Assembly (NCBI GenBank): GCA_041675285.1
Contig: JBAYTZ010000004.1
Location: forward strand, 229,250-293,249
Direction of reading: 5' to 3'
Length of the DNA stretch: 64,000 nt
DNA from: Candidatus Delongbacteria bacterium
GTDB taxonomy: Bacteria > CAIWAD01
The position numbers were made by a program, and so were the translations under genes. Under the pieces are notes generated by a model, which was given only the letters and a program-made list of their open reading frames with translations, ran no database searches and was not told the DNA's origin. Positions 1 to 8,009 of this stretch are shown piece after piece (position 1 is the stretch's first letter; the number at the start of each line of letters is the position of its first letter).

Positions 1-1
1 G

Positions 2-841
2 AACCCGGGCGGCCTGGCCCAGATGGAAGGCTCCCAGGCCCAGTTCGGCTCCTACACCTATTGGGCCGACATGGAGATGGTGCAGTTCTCGGCGGGGCAC
101 AGCTTCGGGGAAAAGGGCACTTTCGGCATCTCGGCCCGCGTGCTGAACCTGGGCGACATCTATGTGACCACCGAGTCCATGCCCGACGGCACGGGCGAAA
201 TCACTCAACCCAAGTTCTCCACGGTGACCTTCAGCTGGGCCAAGAAGATGACCGACCGGGTCAATCTGGGCACCAACCTGAACCTGCTCTCCGAGAAGAT
301 CAAGGACATGAGTGCCAAGGGCTATTCGCTGGACTTCGGTGTCCAGGTGAATACGCCCATGGATGGACTGGCCTTCGGCGTGGTGCTGAAGAACTTCGGC
401 CCGGACATGGGCTATGACGGCTACGGCGGGGAGCGGCGCTTCATCGCCGAGGACGGCCAGCCCGGCTCCGACCACAGCGTGGCCAAGCCCATCTACCAGC
501 AGTTCGAGTTGCCGTCGAGCTTCCAGTTCGGCGTCAGCTACGCGGCGCTGGAGAACCCGGTGAACTACCTGGGCTTCCACGGCACCTATCAGTCCAACCA
601 CCACAGCTCGGACGAGTATCGCTTCGGGGCCGAGTACGCCTTCCGCAACCAGATCTTTGCGCGGGCGGGCTACGTGACGGCCTCGTCGCTGGGTGAGGGC
701 GAGGACTACCTCTACACCTGGGCCACGGGTCTGGGCTTCAAGGTGGACCTGGGCGAATCCAACCTGTTCATCGACTGGAGCTACAATCCCAACGAGCACT
801 TCGACGGCTCGCAGTGGTACACGCTGCGCTTCGATTTCTGA
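2..841 (+). CDS. PorV/PorQ-family outer-membrane protein, 5' partial
   Basis: The reading frame is already open at the left edge, so the N-terminus is missing and the first in-frame ATG (23) is internal. The visible part begins NPGGLAQMEG, which resembles the NPAG(L/I)A segment that recurs early in PorV/PorQ proteins. It ends in alternating hydrophobic/aromatic strands closing with WYTLRFDF, as expected for a FadL-like beta-barrel with a terminal Phe. PorV-family barrels act in the outer membrane as shuttle or attachment factors of the type IX secretion system. The PorU-like gene about 8 kb downstream and the sorting-domain protease at the right edge fit that role. A canonical terminator follows directly. 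The choice between PorV and PorQ cannot be made from this fragment. Confidence 0.8.
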   Translation, partial: NPGGLAQMEGSQAQFGSYTYWADMEMVQFSAGHSFGEKGTFGISARVLNLGDIYVTTESMPDGTGEITQPKFSTVTFSWAKKMTDRVNLGTNLNLLSEKIKDMSAKGYSLDFGVQVNTPMDGLAFGVVLKNFGPDMGYDGYGGERRFIAEDGQPGSDHSVAKPIYQQFELPSSFQFGVSYAALENPVNYLGFHGTYQSNHHSSDEYRFGAEYAFRNQIFARAGYVTASSLGEGEDYLYTWATGLGFKVDLGESNLFIDWSYNPNEHFDGSQWYTLRFDF

Positions 842-862
842 CCTGTCCGCAGCCTGATCTCA

Positions 863-895
863 AGCCCCCGTCGCCCTTGGCGGCGGGGGCTTTTT
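863..895 (+). terminator. Rho-independent terminator of the PorV-like gene
   Basis: Thirteen-base arms AGCCCCCGTCGCC and GGCGGCGGGGGCT (one G-U pair) enclose a 3-nt loop and are followed by TTTTT. The hairpin lies 22 nt after the stop codon and just before the tandem array. Confidence 0.9.
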
Positions 896-901
896 AGTAT
901 A

Positions 902-1143
902 CGGTGCCAGGCCGGTGCCAGGCCGGTGCCAGGTCGGTGCCAGACCGGTGCCAGGTCGGTGCCAGGCCGGTGCCAGGCCGGTGCCAGGCCGGTGCCAGGC
1001 CGGTGCCAGGCCGGTGCCAGGCCGGTGCCAGGCCGGTGCCAGGCCGGTGCCAGGCCGGTGCCAGACCGGTGCCAGACCGGTGCCAGGCCGGTGCCAGGTC
1101 GGTGCCAGGCAGGTGCCAGACCGGTGCCAGGCCGGTGCCAGAG
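902..1143. repeat. Tandem array, 22 copies of an 11-bp unit (CGGTGCCAGGC)
   Basis: The array is 242 bp of head-to-tail 11-mers on the pattern CGGTGCCARRY. The first eight bases are invariant except for one A at 1111. Variation is almost confined to the last three positions (GGC most often, plus GGT, GAC and a final GAG). Because 11 is not a multiple of three, all three forward frames give the same PVPGRCQAGAR-type peptide, so the open frames here are artefacts. It sits between the terminator of the PorV-like gene and the convergent flagellin terminator, so it is intergenic. A shorter array of the same unit lies at 41720-41799, and a related palindrome at 32604-32630. Confidence 0.95.
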
Positions 1144-1181
1144 CACTACGCGTGTCCAGTGCGGTGGATGCGGCCCACGAG

Positions 1182-1211
1182 AAAACGGCCCGGAGTGGGT
1201 GTTCCGGGCCG
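1182..1211 (-). terminator. Rho-independent terminator of the flagellin gene
   Basis: Read on the minus strand, a perfect 9-bp stem (CGGCCCGGA / TCCGGGCCG) with an 8-nt loop is followed by TTTTC. It begins about 35 nt after the flagellin stop codon. Confidence 0.85.
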
Positions 1212-1245
1212 CTTCCTGTAGCAGGTCGTCAACAGTCAGGGAGAA

Positions 1246-2088
1246 TCAAATCAAGCTGAGAGCGAATTGGGGAATCTGGTTGGCCTGGGCCAGCATGGCC
1301 ACGCCGGACTGCATCAGGATCTGGGCCCGCACGAAGGCCGAGGTCTCTTCGGCCATGTCCGCGTCCCGGATGGTGGATTCACTGTCCACGGCGTTTTCAT
1401 GCTGCACCTGCAGGTTTTGGATCGTGTACTGCAGGCGTTCCACGTAACTGCCGATTCGCGTGCGCTCGGTGTCCTTGGTGTTGATGGCGCTGTCCACCAA
1501 GGTGATCGCACTTTGCGCGGAGGCGGTGTTGGTCAAGTCCACGCTGGCCAGGCCCAGTGCGCTGGCCGTCATGTCGTTGATGGTGATCTGATAGGTGTCC
1601 ACGTTGGCCGCGGCAAAGGTGCCCACCTGCAGGCGAATGCCGCCGGACGCGCTGCCCTGGCTGTACGTGCCGTCCAGCAGATTCAAGCCGTTGTAGTTGG
1701 TCACGCTGGCGATGCGCGTGATCTCGCTTTTCAGCTGCTGGAACTCCACGTCCAGGTAGCTGCGGTCCAGACTGGTGAGGGTGCCGTTGGCGGCCTCCAC
1801 CGACAGGGCGCGCATGCGGATCAACTTGTCGTCGAGGATGGCCATGGCGCCTTCGGCCGTGGCCAGCAGATTGATGCCCTGGCTGGCGTTGCGCTCGGCT
1901 TCCACCATGCTGGCGATCTGGGCACGGAATTTCTCGGAGACCGCCAGTCCGGCGGGATCGTCCCAGGCCTTGTTGATGCGCAGGCCGCTGGAGAGCCGTT
2001 CGACGGCGACCCCCAGCTCGCGGGTGGTGTTGGCCAGGGCACGCTGCACGGACAGCGACGGGATGTTGTGGTTGATGCGGAGCGCCAT
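1246..2088 (-). CDS. Flagellin, short form
   Basis: This 280-residue protein is the structural subunit of the flagellar filament. It starts MALRINHNIPSLSVQRAL, carries the N-terminal D0/D1 signature (VERLSSGLRINKAWDDPAGL, then SQGINLLATAEGAM) and ends with the coiled C-terminal D1/D0 segment (DADMAEETSAFVRAQIL, then ANQIPQFALSLI). Only about 100 residues separate the conserved halves, so the exposed D2/D3 region is minimal compared with enteric flagellins of around 500 residues. The open frame continues upstream, but the conserved N-terminus and a GTGAGG ribosome site fix the ATG at 2086-2088. No other flagellar gene is in the window, so it is a detached fliC-type locus. A good sigma-28 or sigma-54 promoter was not found upstream. 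Confidence 0.93.
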   Translation of the reverse strand: MALRINHNIPSLSVQRALANTTRELGVAVERLSSGLRINKAWDDPAGLAVSEKFRAQIASMVEAERNASQGINLLATAEGAMAILDDKLIRMRALSVEAANGTLTSLDRSYLDVEFQQLKSEITRIASVTNYNGLNLLDGTYSQGSASGGIRLQVGTFAAANVDTYQITINDMTASALGLASVDLTNTASAQSAITLVDSAINTKDTERTRIGSYVERLQYTIQNLQVQHENAVDSESTIRDADMAEETSAFVRAQILMQSGVAMLAQANQIPQFALSLI

Positions 2089-2376
2089 TTTCGCCTCACG
2101 GTTGGGCGCCGCCCCAGGCTGCTTGGCCGGGCAGGCGCGGATTGTCGTCCGGCATCCCTCATCGGCAAGAGTCCGGGACTTCTGGAGTTCCAAACCTGCA
2201 AACTTGAGTCGCGGAGCGCTTGGCGGAAGATTCTGCCCTGAGATGGAAAGCCATCCACCGGCAGCGAGGGAATCACAAGACCGGCGCCCAGCCAAGGCGA
2301 TCTTCCCTGGTCCGCGAGGCCACGGATGGGCTCGCCGGCTGCCGTCGGCTCGCGGGAAAGCCCTATTTTGCCCTGC

Positions 2377-3462
2377 ATGAACATGCCCAACCCCACCCTT
2401 GAGCCCGCTGCCTGGTTGACGGCGGCCGGCATTCCCCACCACCTTCCGCGGGCCTGGCGCATGCCGGGCGGGGGCAGCGACCGCGTGATGACCCGGATCT
2501 GGCCGGACGGCGGCAAGCGCAAGAGCCTGGTGCTGGTGGAGAATCCCCACCCCCAGACCTTCGGTGGACCGCTGAACGAAAACCACTCCTTCTGGTACGT
2601 GGGCGGCCTGCTGCGCAAGGCGGGCGGACACGGGCCGGCGCTGGTGTTCGCGGACCTGGAACAGGGCTGGTACCTGGTGGAGGACCTGGGCGACACGCTG
2701 CTGCTGGCGCTGGTGGAGGAGGCGGGGCGTGAGGATCCGCGCGTCGAGGGTTGGATGGAGGAAGTGCTGGACATCCTGCTGGATCTCCAGCACGGTCTGC
2801 AGGACGTCTTCGACCCGGCCCGCGTGCATGCCCTGCCCTACGATTTCGAACTGATGACGGTCTGGGAATCCGGCTACTTTCGCGAACGCTTCCTCGAGGG
2901 CTTGCTGGACCTGCCCCTGGACCGGGCGGCGTTTGACGGCGAGTGCGGGGAGCTGGCCCGCCGGGTGGAAGCTTCCACTCCCAAGGGCGTGCTCTTCCGC
3001 GATTTCCAGTCCACCAACGTGCTGCGCACGGACGACAGCTGGCGGTTGATCGACTTCCAGGGCGCGCGACTGGGTCCGCCCCAGTACGACGTGGCCTCCT
3101 TCGTCAACGATCCCTACCTGAGGCTGCCCGCGCCGCTGCGCGCCCGGCTGGTGGAGCGCTTCGCGCGGCGGCGCGCGGCGCGCGGACTGGAGTCCGCGGC
3201 GTCTTTCCTTGAGGCGTACCCGCTGGTGGCCGCCCACCGCATGATGCAGGCCCTGGGCGCCTACGGTCTGCTGAGCAAGGTGAAGGGCAAGTGGTGGTTC
3301 CTGCAGCACGTGCCTGCGGCGCTAGGCCACCTGGAGGAACTCCTGGTCCAGCCCGCCTTCGACTGCTGTCCGGAACTGCGCCGGGTGACCCAGGTTGCGG
3401 CTGAGCAGGTGGCGGGGGGCGTGCTGGACCGGCTGCGCCCGGCTGACGGGGGCGGCGCGTGA
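2377..3462 (+). CDS. AmgK-like amino-sugar kinase (APH fold)
   Basis: The 361-residue protein belongs to the aminoglycoside-phosphotransferase fold and most resembles AmgK, which phosphorylates N-acetylmuramate or N-acetylglucosamine at the anomeric position in cell-wall recycling. The catalytic loop reads LFRDFQSTNVL (D and N present, the usual preceding His replaced by Phe). The metal-binding segment is LIDFQGARLGPPQYD, followed by DPYL, a typical AmgK pattern. It overlaps the MurG-like start by 4 nt (GTGA). A MurU-like nucleotidyltransferase, the usual AmgK partner, lies 3.6 kb downstream beyond MraY. An in-frame ATG exists at 2326; 2377 was preferred because the family-like sequence begins there. 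The substrate is inferred. Confidence 0.75.
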   Translation: MNMPNPTLEPAAWLTAAGIPHHLPRAWRMPGGGSDRVMTRIWPDGGKRKSLVLVENPHPQTFGGPLNENHSFWYVGGLLRKAGGHGPALVFADLEQGWYLVEDLGDTLLLALVEEAGREDPRVEGWMEEVLDILLDLQHGLQDVFDPARVHALPYDFELMTVWESGYFRERFLEGLLDLPLDRAAFDGECGELARRVEASTPKGVLFRDFQSTNVLRTDDSWRLIDFQGARLGPPQYDVASFVNDPYLRLPAPLRARLVERFARRRAARGLESAASFLEAYPLVAAHRMMQALGAYGLLSKVKGKWWFLQHVPAALGHLEELLVQPAFDCCPELRRVTQVAAEQVAGGVLDRLRPADGGGA

Positions 3463-5429
3463 GACGCGCGGTCTTCACCGGAGGCGGCACCGGCGGACAC
3501 GTCTATCCGGCCCTGGCCATCGCCCAGGCCCTGTTGGGTCCGGGCGGCTGGGACGGGCTCTACATCGGCACCCGCGGCCGCGCCGAGGAGCGCATCCTCG
3601 CCAGCCTGGAGGCTGGCGGTCCGCTGACCCTGCCCTTCCGCAGCGCGAGCGCCACGGGCTTCCCCGGCCTGCGCAGTCCGCGCCTGCTGCCCTTCCTGTT
3701 CAAACTCAAGCTGGGGACGCTGCAAGCCGCCTGGCACCTGCTGCGTTTCCGGCCCCAGGTGGTGGTGGCCACGGGCGGCTACGCCTCGGCACCGACGGTG
3801 TTCGCCGCGGCCCTGCTCCGGAAGCTGGGTCTTTTGCGTTGCGGCATCCTCATCCACGAACAGAATGCCAGCGCGGGGTTGATGAACCGGCTGGCCGGGC
3901 GGCTGGCCGACCTGGTGGCGCTGACCTTTCCCGAGTCCGCCGCGGCCCTGCCCGGCTGCCGCACGCAAGTGACCGGTTATCCCGTGCGCGCCGGGCTGGA
4001 GCGGCTGCCCGACCGGCTGGAGGCGTGCCGCAGCCTGGGACTTAATTCCGACAAACCCGTGTTGTTCGTGTTCGGGGGCTCCCAGGGCGCGCGCGCCATC
4101 AACCTGGCGCTCTACCGGATCCTGCCGGAGCTGCTGCGGCAAGGCGTGCAGGTGCTGCACGGCACGGGCATGTCCGCCGGCACGGCCTGGGACGCGGGCC
4201 GCGAGCACGCGCTCCAGCTGGAGCAGCTGGAGCGTGACTGTCCGGACTGGAGCCGGCTGGCGCCGTTGTATCACGCCCGGCCCTACTTCGACCAGATCCA
4301 GCTGGCCTACGCGGCGGCCGACCTGGTTTGCTGCCGGGCGGGCGCGGGCGCGCTGTTCGAACTGCTGGCCATGGGCCGGCCCGCGTTGCTGATTCCCAAG
4401 ATGGGCCTGCCCGGCGACCACCAGACGGCCAACGCGCGCAGCGCCGAGAAGGCGGGCGCGGCGGAGGTCCTGCTGGAGGAGCCCCTGCCGGAGGAGGGCC
4501 GGCTCGTGGCGGGTCTGCGGCCGGAAGCCCTGCTGGAGCGGGTGCAGACCCTGCTGAACGACCCCGAACGCCGCGCCGGACTGGGAGTCCGGGCCCGCGA
4601 GCATTTCCACGCGGACGCGCGCGAGCGGCTGGCCGCGCTGGCGACCGCCCTGGCCGCGGGCGAGCGGCCCGCCGGAGAGCGCGTGGCGCCGGGTCCGCGC
4701 TCGCTGGAGCGCACACCCACGCTGGAGCTCTGCCGGGGCGCGACCCGGGAACCCGAGGGCCAGGACCGGCGCTACCTAGAGTACCGCTGCCTGGCGGCCC
4801 TGTGCTCCGATTCCTGGGTGGAACGCAACGCGGGGCTCAAGCTGGCGGCGGCCCTGCGCCTGGAGCGTGCCCTGCCGCTGCTGATCCGGCTGGCCGAGGA
4901 TCCCACGCCGGTGGGCGGTCTGCGCCGTCTGCTGGGCGAGCGCCGGGGCCAGAACGGCTTCATCCGGCGCAACCTGATGACCACGCTGGCCGCGCTACCG
5001 GCCACGCCCGAGACCGACCGCGTGCTCCGCGCGGCGCTGGAAGACTCCTACTGGGAGGTGCGCGTGGAGGCCATCCGCACCCTGACCCTGCAGGAGGGGC
5101 CGGCGGATCCGGCGCTGGTGGAGCGCATGCAGCGCTTCCGCCGGCAGGGCAACTTCGAGGAGGCCCAGGCCGTGGCCCACTGGTGGGCGGCCTGTCAGCC
5201 GGCCGCCGGTTGGCGCGAGTGGATCCTGCCGCTCTCCCTGCACGCCAATTGCCTGGTGCGCGAGGCGGCCATCCGGGCCCTGCAGCGCAAGGTGAAACAG
5301 GGCGAGCTGCAGCTGGCCGACCTGCAGGGCGAGCTGGATCTTTTCCTGCTCACCAGCACGCACTTCCGGCCGCAGTTTCCCCTCAAACAGGCCATGCGCG
5401 CCCTGGCCGAACAGCGGGAGGTCTCATGA
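3459..5429 (+). CDS. murG: MurG fused to a C-terminal HEAT-repeat domain
   Basis: The first ~400 of 656 residues are MurG, which transfers GlcNAc from UDP-GlcNAc to lipid I to make lipid II on the inner membrane face. Visible motifs are GGTGGHVYPALAIAQAL (N-terminal glycine loop), HEQNASAGLMNR, FGGSQGARAIN, CRAGAGALFELLAMGRPALL and GDHQTANA. After a linker near residue 410 there are about 240 further residues with helical pairs typical of HEAT/PBS-lyase-like repeats (for example SYWEVRVEAIRTL and NCLVREAAIRALQRK). Typical MurG is about 360 residues, so the tail is an unusual extension. Start is GTG, coupled to the upstream kinase by a 4-nt overlap; mraY follows after 37 nt. The order murG then mraY differs from the usual dcw cluster. 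Confidence 0.88.
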   Translation: MRRAVFTGGGTGGHVYPALAIAQALLGPGGWDGLYIGTRGRAEERILASLEAGGPLTLPFRSASATGFPGLRSPRLLPFLFKLKLGTLQAAWHLLRFRPQVVVATGGYASAPTVFAAALLRKLGLLRCGILIHEQNASAGLMNRLAGRLADLVALTFPESAAALPGCRTQVTGYPVRAGLERLPDRLEACRSLGLNSDKPVLFVFGGSQGARAINLALYRILPELLRQGVQVLHGTGMSAGTAWDAGREHALQLEQLERDCPDWSRLAPLYHARPYFDQIQLAYAAADLVCCRAGAGALFELLAMGRPALLIPKMGLPGDHQTANARSAEKAGAAEVLLEEPLPEEGRLVAGLRPEALLERVQTLLNDPERRAGLGVRAREHFHADARERLAALATALAAGERPAGERVAPGPRSLERTPTLELCRGATREPEGQDRRYLEYRCLAALCSDSWVERNAGLKLAAALRLERALPLLIRLAEDPTPVGGLRRLLGERRGQNGFIRRNLMTTLAALPATPETDRVLRAALEDSYWEVRVEAIRTLTLQEGPADPALVERMQRFRRQGNFEEAQAVAHWWAACQPAAGWREWILPLSLHANCLVREAAIRALQRKVKQGELQLADLQGELDLFLLTSTHFRPQFPLKQAMRALAEQREVS

Positions 5430-5466
5430 GACAGGCCCGGCGAAGTCCGGCCGGCAGGCGGCGCCC

Positions 5467-6573
5467 ATGCTGACCTGGCTGGCCAATCTGTTGCGCGAGG
5501 AACTGGGGGGACCCGGCTTCCTGCGCCTCTTCAACTACATCTCCTTCCGCACGGTGATGGCCGCCATGACCACCTTCGTGGTGAGCCTGATCATCGGCGG
5601 GCGGCTGATCCGCTTCCTGCACCTGCGGCGGATCCGTGATGTGGTGGAGGACTACGGCGTCATCGACGTCTCCAACAAGCGCGGCACGCCCACCATGGGC
5701 GGACTGCTGATGATCCTCTCCATCCTGACGGGGTACGGGCTCTGGTTCCGGCCGGACAATCCCTTCTCCTGGGCCGGACTCTCCGCCCTGCTCTGGTTCG
5801 GGCTGGTGGGGCTGATGGACGATTGGGGCAAGCTCAAGGGCGGCAGCGGCAAGCACGGTCTCTCCCAAAGCGCCAAGTTGGCCCTGCAGGCCCTCTACGC
5901 CACGGGCTTCGCGCTCTGGCTGCTTTCCGCCTGGTCGCCCCTGCCCGAGGCGCTGCAGAGCCAGCTCTACCTGCCCTTCGTCAAGGGCCCCGTGCTGGAG
6001 CTGGGCTGGTGGAGCGTGCCCTGGACCGTGCTGGTCTTCCTCAGCGTGTCCAACAGCGTGAACTTCGCCGACGGCATGGACGGCCTGGCCGTGGTGCCCG
6101 CGGCCATCTCCTTCATGGTTTACGCCGTGTTCGCCTATGTGCTGGGCAACGAGGTCTACAGCCAGTACCTGCAGTTCCAGTACGTGCGCGGCGTGGGCGA
6201 GCTGGCCGTGCTGGGCGGAGCCGTGATCGGCGCGGGGCTGGGCTTCCTGTGGTACAATTTCTTCCCGGCGCAGGTCTTCATGGGGGACACGGGCAGCATG
6301 GCCCTGGGCGGCCTGCTCTCCGCCGTGATGCTGCTGATGCGGCAGGAGGTGCTGTTCCTCATCGTGGGGGGCGTGTTCGTGCTGGAGGGCGCCAGCGTGC
6401 TGATCCAGGAGAAGATCGGCATCGGGATCCTCGGGCGGCGCATCTTCTATCGCGCGCCCATCCATCACGCCTTCGAGCACCGGGGCGTGGCGGAGACCAA
6501 GGTGGTCATCCGCTTCTGGATCATCGCGCTGTTCCTGGGATTCCTGGGCCTGCTCTCGCTGAAGATCCGCTAA
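5467..6573 (+). CDS. mraY: Phospho-N-acetylmuramoyl-pentapeptide transferase
   Basis: This 368-residue polytopic membrane protein attaches phospho-MurNAc-pentapeptide to undecaprenyl phosphate, giving lipid I, the substrate of MurG encoded just upstream. Diagnostic stretches are KRGTPTMGG, LMDDWGKLKGG (catalytic Asp pair), NSVNFADGMDGLA, FMGDTGSMALGG and APIHHAFEHRG. Length and the hydrophobic segments match the family. It is the last gene of the amgK-murG-mraY run; a 500-bp repeat-rich spacer follows. Confidence 0.96.
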   Translation: MLTWLANLLREELGGPGFLRLFNYISFRTVMAAMTTFVVSLIIGGRLIRFLHLRRIRDVVEDYGVIDVSNKRGTPTMGGLLMILSILTGYGLWFRPDNPFSWAGLSALLWFGLVGLMDDWGKLKGGSGKHGLSQSAKLALQALYATGFALWLLSAWSPLPEALQSQLYLPFVKGPVLELGWWSVPWTVLVFLSVSNSVNFADGMDGLAVVPAAISFMVYAVFAYVLGNEVYSQYLQFQYVRGVGELAVLGGAVIGAGLGFLWYNFFPAQVFMGDTGSMALGGLLSAVMLLMRQEVLFLIVGGVFVLEGASVLIQEKIGIGILGRRIFYRAPIHHAFEHRGVAETKVVIRFWIIALFLGFLGLLSLKIR

Positions 6574-6597
6574 GGCGCGTTCCCCGAGTGGCTTTCA

Positions 6598-6782
6598 CCA
6601 CAGAGGCACAGAGGCACAGGGTTATTGTTGGATTCCGCCTGGGTTGGGGCTGGCTCGTCGGGGAGTCCGGTTGGCACGAAGACTCAAAGGCTCGAAGCGA
6701 ATGCAGGGTAGTCGTAGTGGCTCTTTAACACAGGGGCACAGAGTCGCAGTGAGATCGTGAGACCGTTGAATTCAATGATCGA
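6598..6782 (+). repeat. CACAGAGGCACAGAG-type dispersed repeat
   Basis: The stretch begins CCACAGAGGCACAGAGGCAC and continues with words such as GGTTGGGGCTGGCTCGTCG, ACGAAGACTCAAAGGCTCGAAG and a degenerate second CACAGGGGCACAGAG. The same order of words is found in the three tandem copies at 48447-48878, in the same orientation. Coding potential here is spurious. Confidence 0.8.
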
Positions 6783-6979
6783 GTGAGGTGAAGCCCGGAA
6801 GGGCTGAACCAGGAAATGGGTGAAGCGCGAAGCGCGAACCAACTACCAGGAGACAGGAAGGAGCCGCTGCCGCCAGCGGAAGCCCGCCGGGAGGCGGGCT
6901 GACTCTGGCGGTTGATAAAAAGCGCCTCTTTGGCGCCACCTTTCTGGCGCAAGCAGAAAGGTGGCAAACAAGGGCTCCG
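6783..6979 (+). repeat. About 200-bp dispersed element, copy 1
   Basis: It starts GTGAGGTGAAGCCCGGAAGG and ends with an imperfect hairpin around CCACCTTTCTGG / GCAGAAAGGTGG. It matches 48879-49073 at roughly nine positions in ten by eye, in direct orientation. In both places it directly follows CACAGAGG-type repeats and lies before a gene on the plus strand. No transposase or convincing ORF is present. Confidence 0.88.
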
Positions 6980-7014
6980 GTAGATGATTGGGATGCGAAA
7001 AACCCCCATCCTAA

Positions 7015-7037
7015 CCTTCCCCCTTGCAGGGGGAAGG
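7015..7037. repeat. Perfect 9-bp hairpin in a CCCCATCCTAACCTTCCCCC motif
   Basis: CCTTCCCCC and GGGGGAAGG flank TTGCA. The surrounding phrase (CCCATCCTAACC...GGGGGAAGGG) is of the kind scattered in bacterial intergenic DNA. There is no T-tract, so it is listed as a repeat rather than a terminator. Confidence 0.6.
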
Positions 7038-7078
7038 GATTGCTATCGATGTGTCACAGCCGACTATGAGGGAATGAA

Positions 7079-7981
7079 GTGAAGGAACCCATTGGCGTGC
7101 TACTCGCTGCCGGGCTGGGGACGCGCCTGCGCCCCCTGACCCTGGTGCGTCCCAAGCCGCTGGTGCCCCTGCACGGCATTCCCCTGCTCGAGTTCGGGCT
7201 GCGACAGCTGCGGCAGGCCGGCTGTCGGCTGATCGCCGTGAACGGCCACCATCTGCGCGAGGCGGTGCAGACGTGGCTGCAGGCGCGCGCTGCGGATGGC
7301 GGCCTGGACCTGCGCTTCTTCGCCGAGCCCGACCTGCTGGGCGTGGGCGGCGGCCTGGCCCGGATGGCGCGCGAACTGCCACCCGGTCCGCTGCTGGTGC
7401 AGAACGGCGACGTGCTGCACGACGGGGAGCTGGGGCGCCTGCTGGAGCGCGCGCGGGGCGCCGAGGTGGCGCTGGCCCTGGGCGGCGAGCCCCGGGTGGT
7501 GGAGTGTCCCGCCGGCCGCGTGCTGGGCCTGCGAGATCCGGCGCGCAGCACGCACGGGTTCACGGGCATCCACGTCTGGAGCGAGGCCGCCCGCGAGCGG
7601 CTCTGCGCCTGGACCCGGCCGGACCTGATTCCCTTCTTTCAGGCGGAGGCGGCAGCCGGGCGCGACATCCGGGGGGTGGCGTTGGCGGCGGACGGGACGG
7701 GCGCGCTCTGGGAGGACCTGGGCCGGCTGGAACGCTATCTGCCCCTGCACCGGGAACTGTGGGAAAACGGCGCCTATCGCCGGTTGCTGGACCGGCTGGA
7801 GCTGGCGCCGCGCTGGGATGCCGAACGCGCCCTCAGCCTGGGAGAGCGCAGCCTCTTGCCGGAGGACGCCCGCAACTGCGTGGCCTGGGAGGGCGTGCGC
7901 TGGCAGGGCGAGGCCCGGGACAGCGTGTTCCTGGACGGCGTGCAGGGCCGGGGCCTGGTGGCAGGCGAGATCGTGTTGTGA
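7079..7981 (+). CDS. MurU-like sugar-1-phosphate nucleotidyltransferase
   Basis: The 300-residue protein begins with the nucleotidyltransferase signature LLAAGLGTRLRPLT followed by PKPLVPL. Further on it has VQNGDVL (metal-binding Asp) and GFTGIHVWS. The nearest well-known families are MurU (MurNAc-1-phosphate uridylyltransferase) and mannose-1-phosphate guanylyltransferase. The context of AmgK-like kinase, MurG and MraY favours MurU, which would complete the anabolic recycling route to UDP-MurNAc. About 60 C-terminal residues (LLPEDARNCVAWEGV..., SVFLDGVQG) look like a short left-handed beta-helix tail that MurU of about 220 residues lacks. Start is GTG at 7079 behind GAGGGA. Confidence 0.72.
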   Translation: MKEPIGVLLAAGLGTRLRPLTLVRPKPLVPLHGIPLLEFGLRQLRQAGCRLIAVNGHHLREAVQTWLQARAADGGLDLRFFAEPDLLGVGGGLARMARELPPGPLLVQNGDVLHDGELGRLLERARGAEVALALGGEPRVVECPAGRVLGLRDPARSTHGFTGIHVWSEAARERLCAWTRPDLIPFFQAEAAAGRDIRGVALAADGTGALWEDLGRLERYLPLHRELWENGAYRRLLDRLELAPRWDAERALSLGERSLLPEDARNCVAWEGVRWQGEARDSVFLDGVQGRGLVAGEIVL

Positions 7982-8009
7982 CGGAACAAGGCCGGAAGGA
8001 AACGCGGGC

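Noticed and set aside
902..1143. CRISPR array
   Set aside because: Units are contiguous 11-mers without spacers, and no cas gene is present.
904..1447. Three overlapping plus-strand frames and one minus-strand frame across the array
   Set aside because: All encode the same repeated peptide because the 11-bp unit shifts frame; there is no ribosome site or family match.
2159..2166. Sigma-28 promoter (GCCGATGA on the minus strand) for flagellin
   Set aside because: Only the -10-like word is present; there is no TAAA-type element at the right spacing.
2089..3309. N-terminal extension of the flagellin frame
   Set aside because: It lies antisense to the AmgK-like gene, and the flagellin N-terminus MALRINHN is conserved and preceded by a ribosome site.
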